The notes under the pieces were generated by a model. That model ran no database searches, had not been told where the DNA came from, and was given only the letters and a program-made list of their open reading frames with translations. Source: Treponema sp. (GTDB lineage: Bacteria > Spirochaetota > Spirochaetia > Treponematales > Breznakiellaceae). From it: a stretch of 36,754 nucleotides of DNA. Shown here in pieces: positions 14,998 to 25,340 of this stretch; within the stretch, counting starts at the first letter, position 1, and the number at the start of each line of letters is the position of its first letter. The stretch lies in NCBI GenBank assembly GCA_031255645.1, contig JAIRSC010000107.1, positions 1 to 36,754 on the forward strand, given 5' to 3'. The translations under genes and the position numbers were made by a program.

Positions 14998-16410
14998 ATG
15001 ATATACGATACGGCGATAATCGGGGGCGGCCCCGGCGGTTACCTCGCGGCGGAACGGCTGGGCCGCGCGAAAAAAAAGGTTCTTTTGATCGAGGAAAAGT
15101 ACCTGGGGGGAACCTGCCTGAACGTGGGCTGTATTCCTGCCAAAACCCTGCTCAACTCGGTAAAGCATTACGTTCACGCGCGGGAGGCGGAAAAATTCGG
15201 CGTCAGGGCGGAAGGCCTTTCCTGGGACTGGGCGGCGATGCGGAAATGGAAGAACGAGGTTGTCTTGAAGCTTCGCGAAGGAGTGGCGGGGCAGATGAAA
15301 CGCTTCGGCGTGGAAGTCGTCGAGGGCCGGGGCGGGATTACCGCCGCGCCGTCCGGGGAAAAGGCCGGCAGGCTGCGGGCCAGGCTTAATTCCGGCGCGG
15401 AAGAAGAATACGAGGCGCGGACGATCCTTGTCTGCGCGGGATCGGTTCCCTCATCGCCGCCGATTCCCGGAAGCAAGGACAATCCCCGCGTAACGGATTC
15501 CACGGGACTTTTATCGGCGGAAGCGGCGCCGAAAAAACTCGTTGTTATCGGCGGCGGCGTCATCGGCGTAGAATTTGCCGGGCTTTTTTCCGGTCTCGGA
15601 TCGCGGGTAACGGTCGTCGAAATGCTCGACGAAATCGTTCCGTTTATGGATAAAGAACAGGCGCCGCTTCTGCGCCGGGCGATGAAAAATTCCGGCGGCG
15701 GCGGATCGGTAGACTTTAAGCTCGGCTGCAGGGTTCTGGACATCGAAGGCGGCGCGGTACGTTACGCGGCAAAAGACGGGAGCGTGGAAAAGGCCGAGGG
15801 CGACCTCGTCCTTATGGCCGCTGGCAGAAGGCCCGTCGTCGAAGGCTGGGGAGCGGACGCCGCGGGCGTCGACGCCGGGCCCAAAGGCGTGGCGACGGAC
15901 GAGACGATGAGAACCAATATTCCCGGCGTCTGGGCCGCGGGAGACGTAACCGGAAAAAGCTTGCTTGCCCACTCTGCCTACCGCATGGCGGACGTCGCCG
16001 TATCCGGCATTATCGCCTGGCTTGACGGAGCGGCGGGCGGCGCGCCGAACCTGTGGCGAAGCGGCGCCGTGCCCTGGGCGGTCTATGGACTGCCTGAAGC
16101 GGCCGGCGTCGGCCTTACCGAACAGGAAGCGGCGGCGAAGGGAATTCCCGTAGTCAAGGCAAGCGTCCCGATGAAGGTATCCGGCCGCTTCGCCGCGGAA
16201 AACACCTTCGCCGGCCAGGGCGCGGTAAAGCTTATCGCCGGGGACGGACGGATACTCGGCATTCACGCCGTCGGCGCTTACGCCTCGGAATTTATCTGGG
16301 GCGGCGCCGCCCTTATTGAGCAGGAACTGCGCGTCGAAGACGTTAAGCAGCTTATCTTCCCGCATCCCACGGTCTGCGAACTTATCCGGGACGCGGTGTG
16401 GGAACTATAA
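14998..16410 (+). CDS. lpdA: Dihydrolipoamide dehydrogenase (E3)
   Basis: Flavoprotein that reoxidises the dihydrolipoyl arm of E2 and reduces NAD. From the ATG at 14998 (AGGAGGAG just before it) it has the FAD motif GGGPGG, the redox disulfide CLNVGC (C40, C45), the NAD-binding [11 protein letters not shown], the second FAD block GVWAAGDV and the C-terminal active-site HPTVCE. It is 470 aa, normal for the family. The track's start at 14902 lies inside the structured leader and is rejected. E1 follows after 13 bases. No residue of the active site is missing. Confidence 0.95.
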   Translation: MIYDTAIIGGGPGGYLAAERLGRAKKKVLLIEEKYLGGTCLNVGCIPAKTLLNSVKHYVHAREAEKFGVRAEGLSWDWAAMRKWKNEVVLKLREGVAGQMKRFGVEVVEGRGGITAAPSGEKAGRLRARLNSGAEEEYEARTILVCAGSVPSSPPIPGSKDNPRVTDSTGLLSAEAAPKKLVVIGGGVIGVEFAGLFSGLGSRVTVVEMLDEIVPFMDKEQAPLLRRAMKNSGGGGSVDFKLGCRVLDIEGGAVRYAAKDGSVEKAEGDLVLMAAGRRPVVEGWGADAAGVDAGPKGVATDETMRTNIPGVWAAGDVTGKSLLAHSAYRMADVAVSGIIAWLDGAAGGAPNLWRSGAVPWAVYGLPEAAGVGLTEQEAAAKGIPVVKASVPMKVSGRFAAENTFAGQGAVKLIAGDGRILGIHAVGAYASEFIWGGAALIEQELRVEDVKQLIFPHPTVCELIRDAVWEL

Positions 16411-16423
16411 CAAGGAGTTTATT

Positions 16424-18895
16424 ATGCCTAAGTCACAGTTGATTGATCCGAAAGACCTGCGAAAGCCGGAGATTGTCAAAATCCCCGACATTCCGGTGAA
16501 TCAGTACAGGGGCGACATCGACAAAGAAATCAAGCTTTACGGGAAGGAACGGCTTGTCCGTATCTGGTACGACATGGTTACGATTAGGGAATTTGAAACC
16601 ATGCTCAACACCTTCAAGACCCAGGGGGCCTGGCAGGGAATTGAGTACAACCACAAGGGGCCGGCCCATCTTTCCATGGGGCAGGAATCGGCGGCCGTGG
16701 GCCAGTGCGTCAATCTCGGCGTCGACGATTTTATTTTCGGAAGCCACCGGAGCCACGGGGAGATTCTCGCCAAATGCTATTCCGCGATCTGGCAGCTTTC
16801 CCGGGACGACGCAGGAAAGAAAAAGCTCGAAGAGATTATGAGGAATTTTCTCGACGGCGAAACCCTGCGGATCGCCGAAAAAATTTCGTATAACGGAATC
16901 GTCGATCTTGCCGAAAATTTTGTGCTTTACGGAACCCTGGCCGAAATTTTCGCCCGCCGGGCGGGTTTTAACCGGGGACTGGGCGGATCGATGCACGCGT
17001 TTTTTACGCCCTTCGGTTCCATGCCCAACAACGCCATTGTCGGCGGTTCCGCGGACATCGCGACCGGCGCGGCCCTGTACAAGCGGATCAACAAAAAGCC
17101 GGGCATTGTGGCGGCGAATATCGGCGACGGTTCCATGGGATGCGGCCCCGTCTGGGAGGCCATGACCCTGGCGGCGATGGACCAGTACCGCAAACTCTGG
17201 CCGAAAGAAGCCGGCGGCGCTCCGCCGATTCTCTACAATATCTTCGACAACTTCTATGGCATGGGCGGCCAGACCCGCGGCGAGACCGAAGGTTACGACA
17301 TCGTGGCGAGAATCGGCGCCGGGGTGAATCCCGAAAACATGCATGCCGAACGGGTGGACGGCCTTAATCCGCTGGCGGTCGCCGACGCGATTAGCCGGAA
17401 GAAAAAAATCCTCCTTGAGGGAAAAGGCCCGGTCCTGCTCGACGTTATCACCTACCGCTTCTCCGGCCATTCGCCTTCGGACGCCTCAAGCTACCGGACT
17501 CCCGAAGAGCTCAAGCTCTGGCAGGACGTGGACGCCGTTGAAAGCTACGCCGCCTATCTTGCGGACAACAAGCTTGCCGACAAGGCCCGGCTTGACGATT
17601 ACCGCGCTTCGATCAACGCCAGGCTGCTTGGCGTCGTAAAGCTGGCCGTTGACGACGCCGTTTCGACGCGGCTCGACGGCGCTTTTATCGAGGGGGCGAT
17701 GTTCTCCAACGGCAAAGCGCCCAAACTCGACGACCGCGCGCCGGAGCTTTCCCAGCCGCTGGCGGAAAACGCCCGTGTCAAAGCCCTCGCCTCCAAAGCC
17801 CGTTACGGCCTGGACGACGGCGGCAAGCCCGTGTCGAAGAACAAGGCCTATCAGTTCCGCGACGCGATTTTCGAGGCGATGGCCTACCGTTACGCGGAAG
17901 ATCCGACGATGGCTGCCTGGGGCGAGGAAAACCGCGACTGGGGCGGGGCCTTCGCCGCCTACCGCGGTCTTACGGAACTGGTGCCCTATCCCCGGCTTTT
18001 TAACAGCGCCATCTCCGAAGGGGCCATTGTCGGGGCCGGCGTCGGCTACGCCCTTTCCGGCGGCCGGGCCGTCGTGGAGCTTATGTACTGCGATTTTTTG
18101 GGCCGCGCCGGGGACGAGCTTTTTAACCAGGCGGCAAAATGGCAGTCGATGTCCGCGGGGCTTCTTAAAATGCCCCTCGTGGTACGGGTTTCCGTGGGCA
18201 ACAAATACGGCGCCCAGCACAGCCAGGACTGGTCCGCGCTTGTGGGATGTATTCCCGGCCTCAAGGCGTATTTTCCCGCGACGCCCTACGACGCCAAGGC
18301 CATGCTCAACATGGCCCTGCGCGGCACCGATCCGGTGGTGTTTTTCGAAAGCCAGCTTCTCTACGACATGGGCGAGCGTTTTGAAAAAGACGGCGTGCCG
18401 GAATCTTACTACGAAATCCCCGAAGGGGAACCGGCGCTGCGCAGAAACGGCGGGGACATCACCATCGCGACCCTGGGGGCGACACTCTACAGGGCGCTTG
18501 AAACCGCGGACAAACTCAGTGCGGATTTCGGAATGGAAGCGGAAGTTATCGACCTGCGCTTCGTGAATCCCCTTAACTACGAAAAGATCGTCGAGTCGGT
18601 AAAGAAGACGGGCCGCCTTGTCATCGTAAGCGACGCCGCCGAACGGGGTTCGTTTATTCACACCGTGGCAAGCAACGCCGGAACCTTCGCCTTTGATTAC
18701 CTTGACGCGCCGGTTACCGTCGTGGGAAGCCGCAACTGGATCACCCCGGCGGCGGAGCTGGAAGAGCTGTACTTCCCCCAGGTAAGCTGGATTATCGACG
18801 CCATTCACGAGCGGGTAGCGCCGCTGCCCGGCTATAGGCCGGCAACGGTACAGACCACGCTTGACCTTATGCGGAGGAACAGGCTGGGAGTATAA
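16424..18895 (+). CDS. 2-oxoacid dehydrogenase E1, fused alpha and beta subunits
   Basis: Thiamine-diphosphate enzyme that decarboxylates the 2-oxoacid and loads the E2 lipoyl arm. AAGGAG at 16412 sets the ATG at 16424 (823 aa); the track's longer start overlaps E3. The alpha half (1-470) has [17 protein letters not shown] and the ThDP motif GDGSMGCG (234-241) ending in FDNFYGMG, where the usual NN is DN. About 50 extra residues lie between HGEILAK and RGLGGSMH. The beta half (about 500-823) has [13 protein letters not shown] and KYGAQHSQD. Separate subunits are more usual. The gene is last in the operon. Substrate unproven; pyruvate is the simplest guess. Confidence 0.88.
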   Translation: MPKSQLIDPKDLRKPEIVKIPDIPVNQYRGDIDKEIKLYGKERLVRIWYDMVTIREFETMLNTFKTQGAWQGIEYNHKGPAHLSMGQESAAVGQCVNLGVDDFIFGSHRSHGEILAKCYSAIWQLSRDDAGKKKLEEIMRNFLDGETLRIAEKISYNGIVDLAENFVLYGTLAEIFARRAGFNRGLGGSMHAFFTPFGSMPNNAIVGGSADIATGAALYKRINKKPGIVAANIGDGSMGCGPVWEAMTLAAMDQYRKLWPKEAGGAPPILYNIFDNFYGMGGQTRGETEGYDIVARIGAGVNPENMHAERVDGLNPLAVADAISRKKKILLEGKGPVLLDVITYRFSGHSPSDASSYRTPEELKLWQDVDAVESYAAYLADNKLADKARLDDYRASINARLLGVVKLAVDDAVSTRLDGAFIEGAMFSNGKAPKLDDRAPELSQPLAENARVKALASKARYGLDDGGKPVSKNKAYQFRDAIFEAMAYRYAEDPTMAAWGEENRDWGGAFAAYRGLTELVPYPRLFNSAISEGAIVGAGVGYALSGGRAVVELMYCDFLGRAGDELFNQAAKWQSMSAGLLKMPLVVRVSVGNKYGAQHSQDWSALVGCIPGLKAYFPATPYDAKAMLNMALRGTDPVVFFESQLLYDMGERFEKDGVPESYYEIPEGEPALRRNGGDITIATLGATLYRALETADKLSADFGMEAEVIDLRFVNPLNYEKIVESVKKTGRLVIVSDAAERGSFIHTVASNAGTFAFDYLDAPVTVVGSRNWITPAAELEELYFPQVSWIIDAIHERVAPLPGYRPATVQTTLDLMRRNRLGV

Positions 18896-18932
18896 CGCCG
18901 CCGGACGAAGGGCGGGGTATGGACCGCGGACG

Positions 18933-18965
18933 AAAGAAAAAAACCCAGGAGCGGGCTCCTGGGTT
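18933..18965 (-). terminator. Rho-independent terminator of the PTS operon
   Basis: On the minus strand AACCCAGGAG-CCCG-CTCCTGGGTT is followed at once by TTTTTTCTTT, a textbook terminator 30 bases past the ptsI stop. On the plus strand it lacks a T-run and would stop the E1 transcript only poorly. Confidence 0.9.
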
Positions 18966-18994
18966 AGACAGCCCCTGTGAATCCTGCTCGTGAA

Positions 18995-20617
18995 TCAACA
19001 TTCGGCAATAAGCGCGCGGAGTTTCAGTATGTAGGAAGGCTCCACCGAAAGTTCGTCGAGTCCCATATCGACAAAGGTTTTTGTCAACCCAATGTCGGCG
19101 CCCAGACTGCCGCAGATGCCGCACCAGAGACCCGCCTTGTGGGCGTTTTCGCAGCTCAGGCGGATAAGGCGCAATATCGCCTCGTGGTGGGTATCGCAGA
19201 ACGAGGAAATGGAATCGTTCTGCCGGTCTACGGCAAGGGTGTACTGGGTCAGATCGTTGGTACCGATACTGAAAAAATCAGACTCCTTTGCCAGAAGATC
19301 GCTTATGATCGCCGCCGCCGGAGTTTCTATCATTATGCCCACGGGAACGTCGGCGCTGAACGGAATGTTTTTGGCGGCGAGCTCTTCCCGCGCCTCTTTC
19401 GCCATTTCTTTGGCCCGCCGCAGTTCGTCAACGGAGCATATCATCGGAAACATGATCGCCGCGTTGCCGTGCGCCGAGGCCCGGTAAATGGCGCGTAACT
19501 GGGTCTTGAAAAGATCGGGGCGGGTAAGGCAGATCCTAATCGCCCGCATGCCCATGGCGGGATTCTCTTCTTCGGGCAGGCGGAAATAGCCGGCCTGTTT
19601 GTCGGCGCCTATGTCCAGGGTACGAATCACCACCTGGCGCTCTCCCATTTTTTCAAGCACCTTCCGGTAGCTTTCGTACTGGCTGTCCTCGTCAGGATAA
19701 CTGTCCCGGCCAAGGTAGAGAAATTCGCTGCGGAAAAGGCCGACACCCTCGGCGTCTCCGGCAAGGGCGGCGTCGGCGTCGCTTACCGAACCGATGTTGG
19801 CGAAAAGCTTCATCGGGCGGCCGCTCCCGGTAAGGGTCGGTTTTCCCCGTCCTTTTTCCAGGGATTCTTTTTCACGCCGCTGCCGTTCCGCCTTTTCTTC
19901 CAGTTCCCGTATTATTTCCGGTTCCGGATCGACGTACAGCGCCCCCGTCTCGCCGTCAAGAATCGCCTGCTTTCCCGAAAGGTCGCCGGACAGAAACTCC
20001 CCAAACGAGATGATGGCCGGGATTCCCATGGTACGGGCAAAAATCGCCGTATGGGAATTGGCCGCTCCCTGGCGCGACACCAGGGCAAGCACTTTTTCGC
20101 GATCAAGCTGGGCCGTTTCGCTGGGGGTAAAATCATCGGCGGCGAGAATCACCTGCCCGTCGTGCCGGTCAAGGGTCTGTTCGTTTCCCGACAGTATTTC
20201 TATCACCCGTTTGGAAACGTCGTACATGTCGATTGCGCGTGCCTTCATATAGTCGTCGTCTATGTCGGCGAATTCCTGGGCAAGACGGGAACCCGCGGTA
20301 TTTACCGCGTATTCGGCGCATACGTTTTCCGTTTTGATGATCTCGATAACGGGATCGCAGAAATCGGTATCTTCCAGTATCATCCGGTGGATTTCAAAGA
20401 GCAGGGCGTTTTCTTCCCCTATCTTGTCCATCATCGTCTCGGACAGCGCGTCAAGCTGATTCGCCGCCGTCCGCCGCGCGGCGTTAAACCGCTCTATTTC
20501 TTCGTCCGCGTTTTCTATGGGCCGTTTTTCAACCGAAAGGCTTGTTCGTTCAAGAAAGGAAAGCCGGCCCCGGGCTATCCCCGCGCTTACGCCTTTACCC
20601 TGTAAAGTAATCATCAT
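18995..20617 (-). CDS. ptsI: PTS enzyme I (PEP-protein phosphotransferase)
   Basis: Soluble enzyme that takes phosphate from PEP and passes it to HPr. It is 540 aa. The phospho-His lies in RQGAANSHTAIFAR (H189); the common GG before it is QG here. The PEP-binding C-terminal barrel has GVGLFRSEFLY, the loop TLDIGADKQ, NPAMGMRAIR, GIMIETPAA, FSIGTNDLTQY and the acid-base Cys in LWCGICG (C499). The start overlaps the dehydrogenase stop by ATGA. Last gene of the operon, ended by a strong terminator. Enzyme I is normally encoded with HPr for general use; here it belongs to one sugar operon. Confidence 0.95.
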   Translation of the reverse strand: MMITLQGKGVSAGIARGRLSFLERTSLSVEKRPIENADEEIERFNAARRTAANQLDALSETMMDKIGEENALLFEIHRMILEDTDFCDPVIEIIKTENVCAEYAVNTAGSRLAQEFADIDDDYMKARAIDMYDVSKRVIEILSGNEQTLDRHDGQVILAADDFTPSETAQLDREKVLALVSRQGAANSHTAIFARTMGIPAIISFGEFLSGDLSGKQAILDGETGALYVDPEPEIIRELEEKAERQRREKESLEKGRGKPTLTGSGRPMKLFANIGSVSDADAALAGDAEGVGLFRSEFLYLGRDSYPDEDSQYESYRKVLEKMGERQVVIRTLDIGADKQAGYFRLPEEENPAMGMRAIRICLTRPDLFKTQLRAIYRASAHGNAAIMFPMICSVDELRRAKEMAKEAREELAAKNIPFSADVPVGIMIETPAAAIISDLLAKESDFFSIGTNDLTQYTLAVDRQNDSISSFCDTHHEAILRLIRLSCENAHKAGLWCGICGSLGADIGLTKTFVDMGLDELSVEPSYILKLRALIAEC

Positions 20618-21882
20618 GCCGCTCCAAAATGGTCAAGAAGAAGTGATTCCGCTTCGGCGTTCCACAGTCCCTGATGAGCTTCGCAGCTTTTGTGAAGTTT
20701 CGCGAAAAGCGGATCCTTCGCGCCGATTTTTTCAAAGTCCGCCAGGGCGGTTAAGGGCATATTGATGTGGGTATAGGTTACGATTTTGCCCGCCCGCAGT
20801 CCCGGCAAATTCGCCACCGCCCCGGCGACGGCGTCAAGCCCGCAGATGTGGGTTACCATAACCGCCGGACGAATTTTCTTTTCCGAGGAAAGCTTAAGCG
20901 CCTCCTTGAGATCGTCGGTATTGCCGCCGGTACTTCCCAGGATATGGGTACTGGTATAATGGCAGTTGTACAGATTCATCATCGCCGAGAAATTTTTGTC
21001 CTCCGGCCCGGCGAAAAAGTTAAGGCAGCCGTCAAAGGCCATAAGCCTGTCGCCGAGTTCGGCGAGTTCCCGTATCGGAGCGTAGACAAACACGTCGTCG
21101 TAGCCCGCGCCGCCGCTCAGCTCCATCAGGAAGGCGTACTGATCGTCGTAATTGCGGGGGTTTACATAGCGCAGATCAACGCCGTTCTTTTTCGCCAGTT
21201 CGGGACTGATAAGCTGCTCCGCCCGGCGCAGCCGTCCGTCGTCCACGTCGGTAACGACGATCTTTCCGGGCCGGTTTCCGCCGTAAAGCGGATATTCAAC
21301 CGCGCCGAGTCCCATGGGGCCGGCGCCGCCGAGGATCAGTACGCTGCCTCCCGGTTTAATGTCCATGGCGTGATTGTAATTCTGCTTGTTTGTATGGTAC
21401 ATCATGTGATAGCCGCCGATAATACAGCTTACCGGTTCCGCCAGGGAAGCGTAGAAATACGCGTCCCCGTCGTAGTGAAGCAGGCAGCCCAGCTCCATCA
21501 CTTCATGCGGCAGAATACAGTACGTCGCGTCTCCCCCGAAAAATTCATAGGAATAACCGGGAGACGCGAGACTGCCCTTGTAATTGAGGGCGGGCTGCTG
21601 GGCGAATTTTTCGCCGTCCCTGAATTCATGCCGCCATTTCGCGCCTACTTTGACTATGTCCCCGGCAAATTCATGTCCGATGATAATCGGATTGGTATCG
21701 ACGTTTTGGGGACAGCGTTTGTGTTTCTTGCCCTGCTTCAGGAGCTTGTAGGTCGACATACAGATACTGTCGCTTGCAATTTTGACAAGAATCTCGTCGT
21801 CCTTGATTTCGGGAAGCTCAAAGTCTTCCATTCTGAGGTCGTCGGCCCCGTAAAGCCGCACCGCTTTTGTTTTTTGTCCCAT
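20614..21882 (-). CDS. SorE/YggP-like zinc-type sugar-phosphate dehydrogenase
   Basis: Medium-chain dehydrogenase/reductase of 422 aa, close in size and layout to L-sorbose-1-phosphate reductase SorE and E. coli YggP. Likely catalytic-zinc residues are C41 (DSICMS) and H70-E71 (IGHEFAG), with LAEPVSC further on. The structural-zinc four-Cys lobe is absent. The Rossmann motif is LGGAGPMGLGA. The ATG at 21882 follows GGAGGAAACAG at normal spacing; the track's longer start overlaps the kinase gene. It takes the place MtlD usually has in mannitol operons. The predicted reaction is oxidation of a hexitol phosphate to a ketose 1-phosphate, inferred from its relatives and the adjacent kinase. Confidence 0.78.
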   Translation of the reverse strand: MGQKTKAVRLYGADDLRMEDFELPEIKDDEILVKIASDSICMSTYKLLKQGKKHKRCPQNVDTNPIIIGHEFAGDIVKVGAKWRHEFRDGEKFAQQPALNYKGSLASPGYSYEFFGGDATYCILPHEVMELGCLLHYDGDAYFYASLAEPVSCIIGGYHMMYHTNKQNYNHAMDIKPGGSVLILGGAGPMGLGAVEYPLYGGNRPGKIVVTDVDDGRLRRAEQLISPELAKKNGVDLRYVNPRNYDDQYAFLMELSGGAGYDDVFVYAPIRELAELGDRLMAFDGCLNFFAGPEDKNFSAMMNLYNCHYTSTHILGSTGGNTDDLKEALKLSSEKKIRPAVMVTHICGLDAVAGAVANLPGLRAGKIVTYTHINMPLTALADFEKIGAKDPLFAKLHKSCEAHQGLWNAEAESLLLDHFGAA

Positions 21883-21899
21883 ACTGTTTCCTCCGTCTG

Positions 21900-22856
21900 T
21901 TATGCGATTTTTTCCATTCGCGTTTGCGTTAAAAGCGTATCCACCAGCGCGCGGGAAGGCGGATTGGTTCCTTCCGTGGTACAGGCCCCGGCGGAAGCCG
22001 CCATGGCGAGGGCAAAGCATTGTTCTTCCGGCAGGCCCTGTTCAAAGCCGTGGACCAAAGCGCCGGTCATGCTGTCTCCCGCGCCCACGGTCGAGCGTAC
22101 TTGTACCGGAAGCGCCGGCGCGCGCCATACCCCGTTTCCGTTTACGAAAATCGCCCCGGCTTCTCCCATCGACAGGGAGACCAGCTTAATGCCTTTGCCG
22201 ATCAACGTGCGGCAGAGTTCGGCGAGCTCTGTTTCGGTACAGGCCGCGCCTTTATCGTCGGGCATGCCGAAATACTGAAGCAGCTCGTAGCGGTTCGGTT
22301 TGATATAGTCGGGAATCTCTTCCGGGGCCGATTCAAGAGCCCGCTTCAGGGCCTCGCCGTCGGTGTCGAGAAATACCGACGCTCCCGCCCGGCGCAGCAT
22401 GGCGGAAAGTTTTTTGTAGGTGTCTTTACCGAGACCGGCGGGAAGGCTGCCGGAAAGCACGACGGTGTTTCCCCCGGCCGCGTAGCTGGAGAGTTTTTGT
22501 TCCAGTTCGCGCCATTCGGCGTCCCGTATTTCCGGGCCCGGTTCGTTGAATTCGGTCAGCGCCCCGTCATCGGCCACCACCTTCAAATTGGTCCTCGTTA
22601 CGGCGGCGACGCGCACAAAGTCGGATGTGATTCCTTTTTTGGCGACAAGGGCCCGCAGTTCCTCTCCCGCGCCGCCGCCCGAAAAACCGACGGCGACGCT
22701 TTCGCCGCCCAGGGAGCGGATCATGGCGGAGACGTTCACTCCCTTGCCGCCGGCGTCCAGCGTTACACCCTGCAGGCGGTTAAGGGCGTTGGGCCGCAGC
22801 ACGTCAACCCGGGCGGTTTTGTCCAGCGCGGGGTTCAGGGTTACGGTAATTATCAT
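21900..22856 (-). CDS. fruK: 1-phosphofructokinase (PfkB family)
   Basis: Cytoplasmic kinase of 318 aa that phosphorylates a ketose 1-phosphate, normally fructose-1-P to fructose-1,6-bisphosphate. It shows the FruK/LacC-type opening TVTLNPALDKT, the glycine motif GGKGVNVS (37-43) and the catalytic STVGAGDSMTGA with D261. The start overlaps the EIIA stop by ATGA. The EII proteins in this operon are of the mannitol type, not fructose, so a 1-phosphofructokinase is out of place unless the dehydrogenase yields a 1-phosphate. Tagatose-6-phosphate kinase (LacC) is a close relative and cannot be wholly excluded. Confidence 0.85.
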   Translation of the reverse strand: MIITVTLNPALDKTARVDVLRPNALNRLQGVTLDAGGKGVNVSAMIRSLGGESVAVGFSGGGAGEELRALVAKKGITSDFVRVAAVTRTNLKVVADDGALTEFNEPGPEIRDAEWRELEQKLSSYAAGGNTVVLSGSLPAGLGKDTYKKLSAMLRRAGASVFLDTDGEALKRALESAPEEIPDYIKPNRYELLQYFGMPDDKGAACTETELAELCRTLIGKGIKLVSLSMGEAGAIFVNGNGVWRAPALPVQVRSTVGAGDSMTGALVHGFEQGLPEEQCFALAMAASAGACTTEGTNPPSRALVDTLLTQTRMEKIA

Positions 22857-23290
22857 GCCTGTTCACCGCTCAGGATACGGTACACTTCGTCGACGCCGGC
22901 GTTTTTGACAAGCTTCACAACGTCGTCTCCCGTCTCCAGATTGTCCACGATGTTCCCCATGATGTCGAGATGTTCGTCGCCTTTGGCGGCGATGCCGATC
23001 ACAAGGTACACCGGGTTTCCGTGCCAGTCTACGCCTTCAGGATATGCCAGCGCCACGATACCGGTAGTGATGATATCCTTCTTGTAGGCTTCTTCGCCGT
23101 GGGGAATAGCGATAAAATTCCCTATTCCGGTGCTGAAAGAATTGTCCCGCTTGATCATTCCTTCGATGTAGCGTTCGTTGGCGTAGCCGGAATCCACCAG
23201 CATGCGTCCGCAGCGGCGGATTACGTCTTCGCGTTCAGCCGTGGGCTGGTTGAGGATAATGTTCTCTTTCCTGAGTATGGGTGTTGCCAT
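22853..23290 (-). CDS. PTS EIIA, mannitol/fructose type
   Basis: A 145-aa phosphocarrier between HPr and the EIIB domain of the permease. The phospho-His motif is AIPHGEE (H64), as in MtlF/CmtB. The ATG at 23290 follows AAGGAAGG, while the longer track start has no such site. The start codon and Shine-Dalgarno lie inside the last 56 bases of the regulator gene, an unusually long overlap in another frame. The stop overlaps the kinase start (ATGA). The class is secure; the mannitol assignment comes from the partner permease. Confidence 0.9.
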   Translation of the reverse strand: MATPILRKENIILNQPTAEREDVIRRCGRMLVDSGYANERYIEGMIKRDNSFSTGIGNFIAIPHGEEAYKKDIITTGIVALAYPEGVDWHGNPVYLVIGIAAKGDEHLDIMGNIVDNLETGDDVVKLVKNAGVDEVYRILSGEQA

Positions 23291-25340
23291 GGTTCCTTCC
23301 TTGTTTATAATAGAGTTTCCCGCCGCACCGGGACAGGACTTCCGAGATTTCGCTTTCAAGAATTACCTGTATGGTTTCGCGGTCTCCCTCCCTGACCGCT
23401 TCAAGAAAAGCCGGCATGTCGATCAGCGCGCCGGAAATTCTTCCCATCAATTCGGTCATTTCTTCGGGAGCTTTTTCGGGCAGCAGCATGAGCACGCAGC
23501 TTTTGATGTTCTTTAAATAGTCTCCGGTAAACACGCCCCCTTTGGGAACAATCACCGCGAATACCGTATTTTCCGCGCCGCGGGTATGCAGCAAAACTAT
23601 TCCCAGTCCGGCAACGACCTGGCTGTCCAGGGCTTCTCTGGCCATAAGGGCACGGCGGACCGCTTCCGGGTTTTCCGGCGAAAAGCGGGCGGCGGCAAAG
23701 CCGGCAAGTTCTTCGAAGGAGCAGCCGGCTTCGATGGGGACGACGGCAAAGTTGTCGAGCAGGCGTCTTGACTGCATGAAAATCCGGATAAGGTCGTCCA
23801 GCCGTTTTTCCAAAAAGACGGACTGCTTCGGAACTTCCGCCTCTCCTTCGGTAAAGGCAAAGGTGTCAATGGCCTCCTGAATCTTTTGATAGTCTTCCTC
23901 TTCCATAATCGTCCGTATCCTGACTATGGGTTTGTCGGTTTCCGTCAACGGTATGGTGGAGATAAGAAAATCGGCGCCGGCCCAGGAATCTTTTTCGTCG
24001 TAAGGCGATACTTCAACTTCCAGTTCTCCCTTGAAGCGCTTGCGAAGCTGATAGGCAAGCATATAGGACATGCCGATGCCGGACACGCATACGATACCCG
24101 CCCGGAGGGAACGCCGCCTGACATTCCGTTCTCCCAGGACGGTAAGGGCCGCCAGAAAATGTATCTGGATAAATGAAATTTCGTATGACGGAACCGGAAT
24201 ACCGAGCTGTTCTTCCAGAACCTTCGCCGCCCGCCGGGTTTTTTCGTATACTTCGGGGTAGTGTTTTATGAGTTCCGCTTCCAGAGGATTGGGAAGCTCT
24301 ATTCCTCCCTTCAGCCTGGGCAGCGCGGATTCCAGATGCCGGGACAGGAGCCTTGTCAATTGTTCGTTGGTTTTAAGGATCACCGCGACAGGGGGATCGA
24401 AGCGGTCTATCATCCGCATTACAAGATGCTGGATAAGATCCTGCTGATCCACCGGCCCCGGCTCAAGGGGGCTTTCCTGCTTCGATCTGCAGGCCTGAAT
24501 CCAGCCCGACAGGGCCTGCCGCTCCGTTTCCGGCAGCGTTATTGAAAACTCGTTCTCCGTTTCCCCGGCGAGCTCTCCGGCAAGGGCGTTCCGGAAATCT
24601 CCCGCCGGAACCTGTCCGTTTGAAACGAAGTTTCCGTTTTGTACGCGGACGACCATCGTCATAAGGTAGAGGGAAATCAGACAAAAGGATTCCGGGGTCA
24701 TCCAGTCGATAAGGGCGCTTTTTCTGCGCAGAATTTCCCGGACGCCCGTTTCTATGTCTTCTCCGGGAAACCCGAACGCGGAAGTATAGGATTTTCCACC
24801 CGAGTCCCCGTCGAGCATGAAGCGGCTTACAAGGGCCGCGCGCAGGGCTTCTTCGGCCCCGTCGCACTGTACGCCAAGGCCGCTTTTACGGGTAATGGAA
24901 AGGCCCCGGCCGCCAAGCCATGTTTCAAGCTCGTCGAGATCGTTGCTTACCGTGGACTCGCTCACATCAAGAGAGCTTGAGTAGTAATACAGCTTCTGTA
25001 CTTTTCCCGAATTGGCGATAAGCTCGACCAGAAGACGGAGCAGCCGTTCCTTTTTGGAAGCGGGCTGCGGTCTGTAATCGGCCAGCGCCTCCATGAGGTT
25101 TTGGCGGGCCTCGTCGCTCCCGGAAAAGGCAATGCCTCTGCCGGGAACGGAGGTCAGGACGGCCTCGAATCCGCCCAGCGCCGAATCGGCGTTTTCCAGT
25201 TCCCGAAAAACGGTCCGGCGGCTCGCGCCCAGCGCCGAAGCCAGAACGTCGACCTTTACCGGATCGCCGGAGCGCAGCAAAAGCTCCAGCAGCCGTAAAA
25301 GTCTGGGAGAAAGAGCTCCGGGATTCTGGAACCGGTTCAA
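23235..25340 (-). CDS. MtlR/BglG-type PTS-regulated transcriptional activator
   Basis: A 701-aa multi-domain regulator. An N-terminal HTH (about 10-65, GASRRTVFRELENADSALGG) and a second HTH (about 85-145, SESTVSNDLDELETWL) are followed by two PRDs (about 185-400). An EIIB-like domain has AGIVCVSGIGMSYM with its Cys, and an EIIA-like domain (about 510-660) has LLHTRG at the phospho-His place. In MtlR, PTS phosphorylation of these domains sets activity, and it would activate its own operon. The TTG start overlaps the HPr stop (TTGA), so coupling is likely. A transcription activator is more likely than an RNA antiterminator because the N-terminus has two HTHs. Confidence 0.88.
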   Translation of the reverse strand: MNRFQNPGALSPRLLRLLELLLRSGDPVKVDVLASALGASRRTVFRELENADSALGGFEAVLTSVPGRGIAFSGSDEARQNLMEALADYRPQPASKKERLLRLLVELIANSGKVQKLYYYSSSLDVSESTVSNDLDELETWLGGRGLSITRKSGLGVQCDGAEEALRAALVSRFMLDGDSGGKSYTSAFGFPGEDIETGVREILRRKSALIDWMTPESFCLISLYLMTMVVRVQNGNFVSNGQVPAGDFRNALAGELAGETENEFSITLPETERQALSGWIQACRSKQESPLEPGPVDQQDLIQHLVMRMIDRFDPPVAVILKTNEQLTRLLSRHLESALPRLKGGIELPNPLEAELIKHYPEVYEKTRRAAKVLEEQLGIPVPSYEISFIQIHFLAALTVLGERNVRRRSLRAGIVCVSGIGMSYMLAYQLRKRFKGELEVEVSPYDEKDSWAGADFLISTIPLTETDKPIVRIRTIMEEEDYQKIQEAIDTFAFTEGEAEVPKQSVFLEKRLDDLIRIFMQSRRLLDNFAVVPIEAGCSFEELAGFAAARFSPENPEAVRRALMAREALDSQVVAGLGIVLLHTRGAENTVFAVIVPKGGVFTGDYLKNIKSCVLMLLPEKAPEEMTELMGRISGALIDMPAFLEAVREGDRETIQVILESEISEVLSRCGGKLYYKQGRNHGNTHTQEREHYPQPAHG

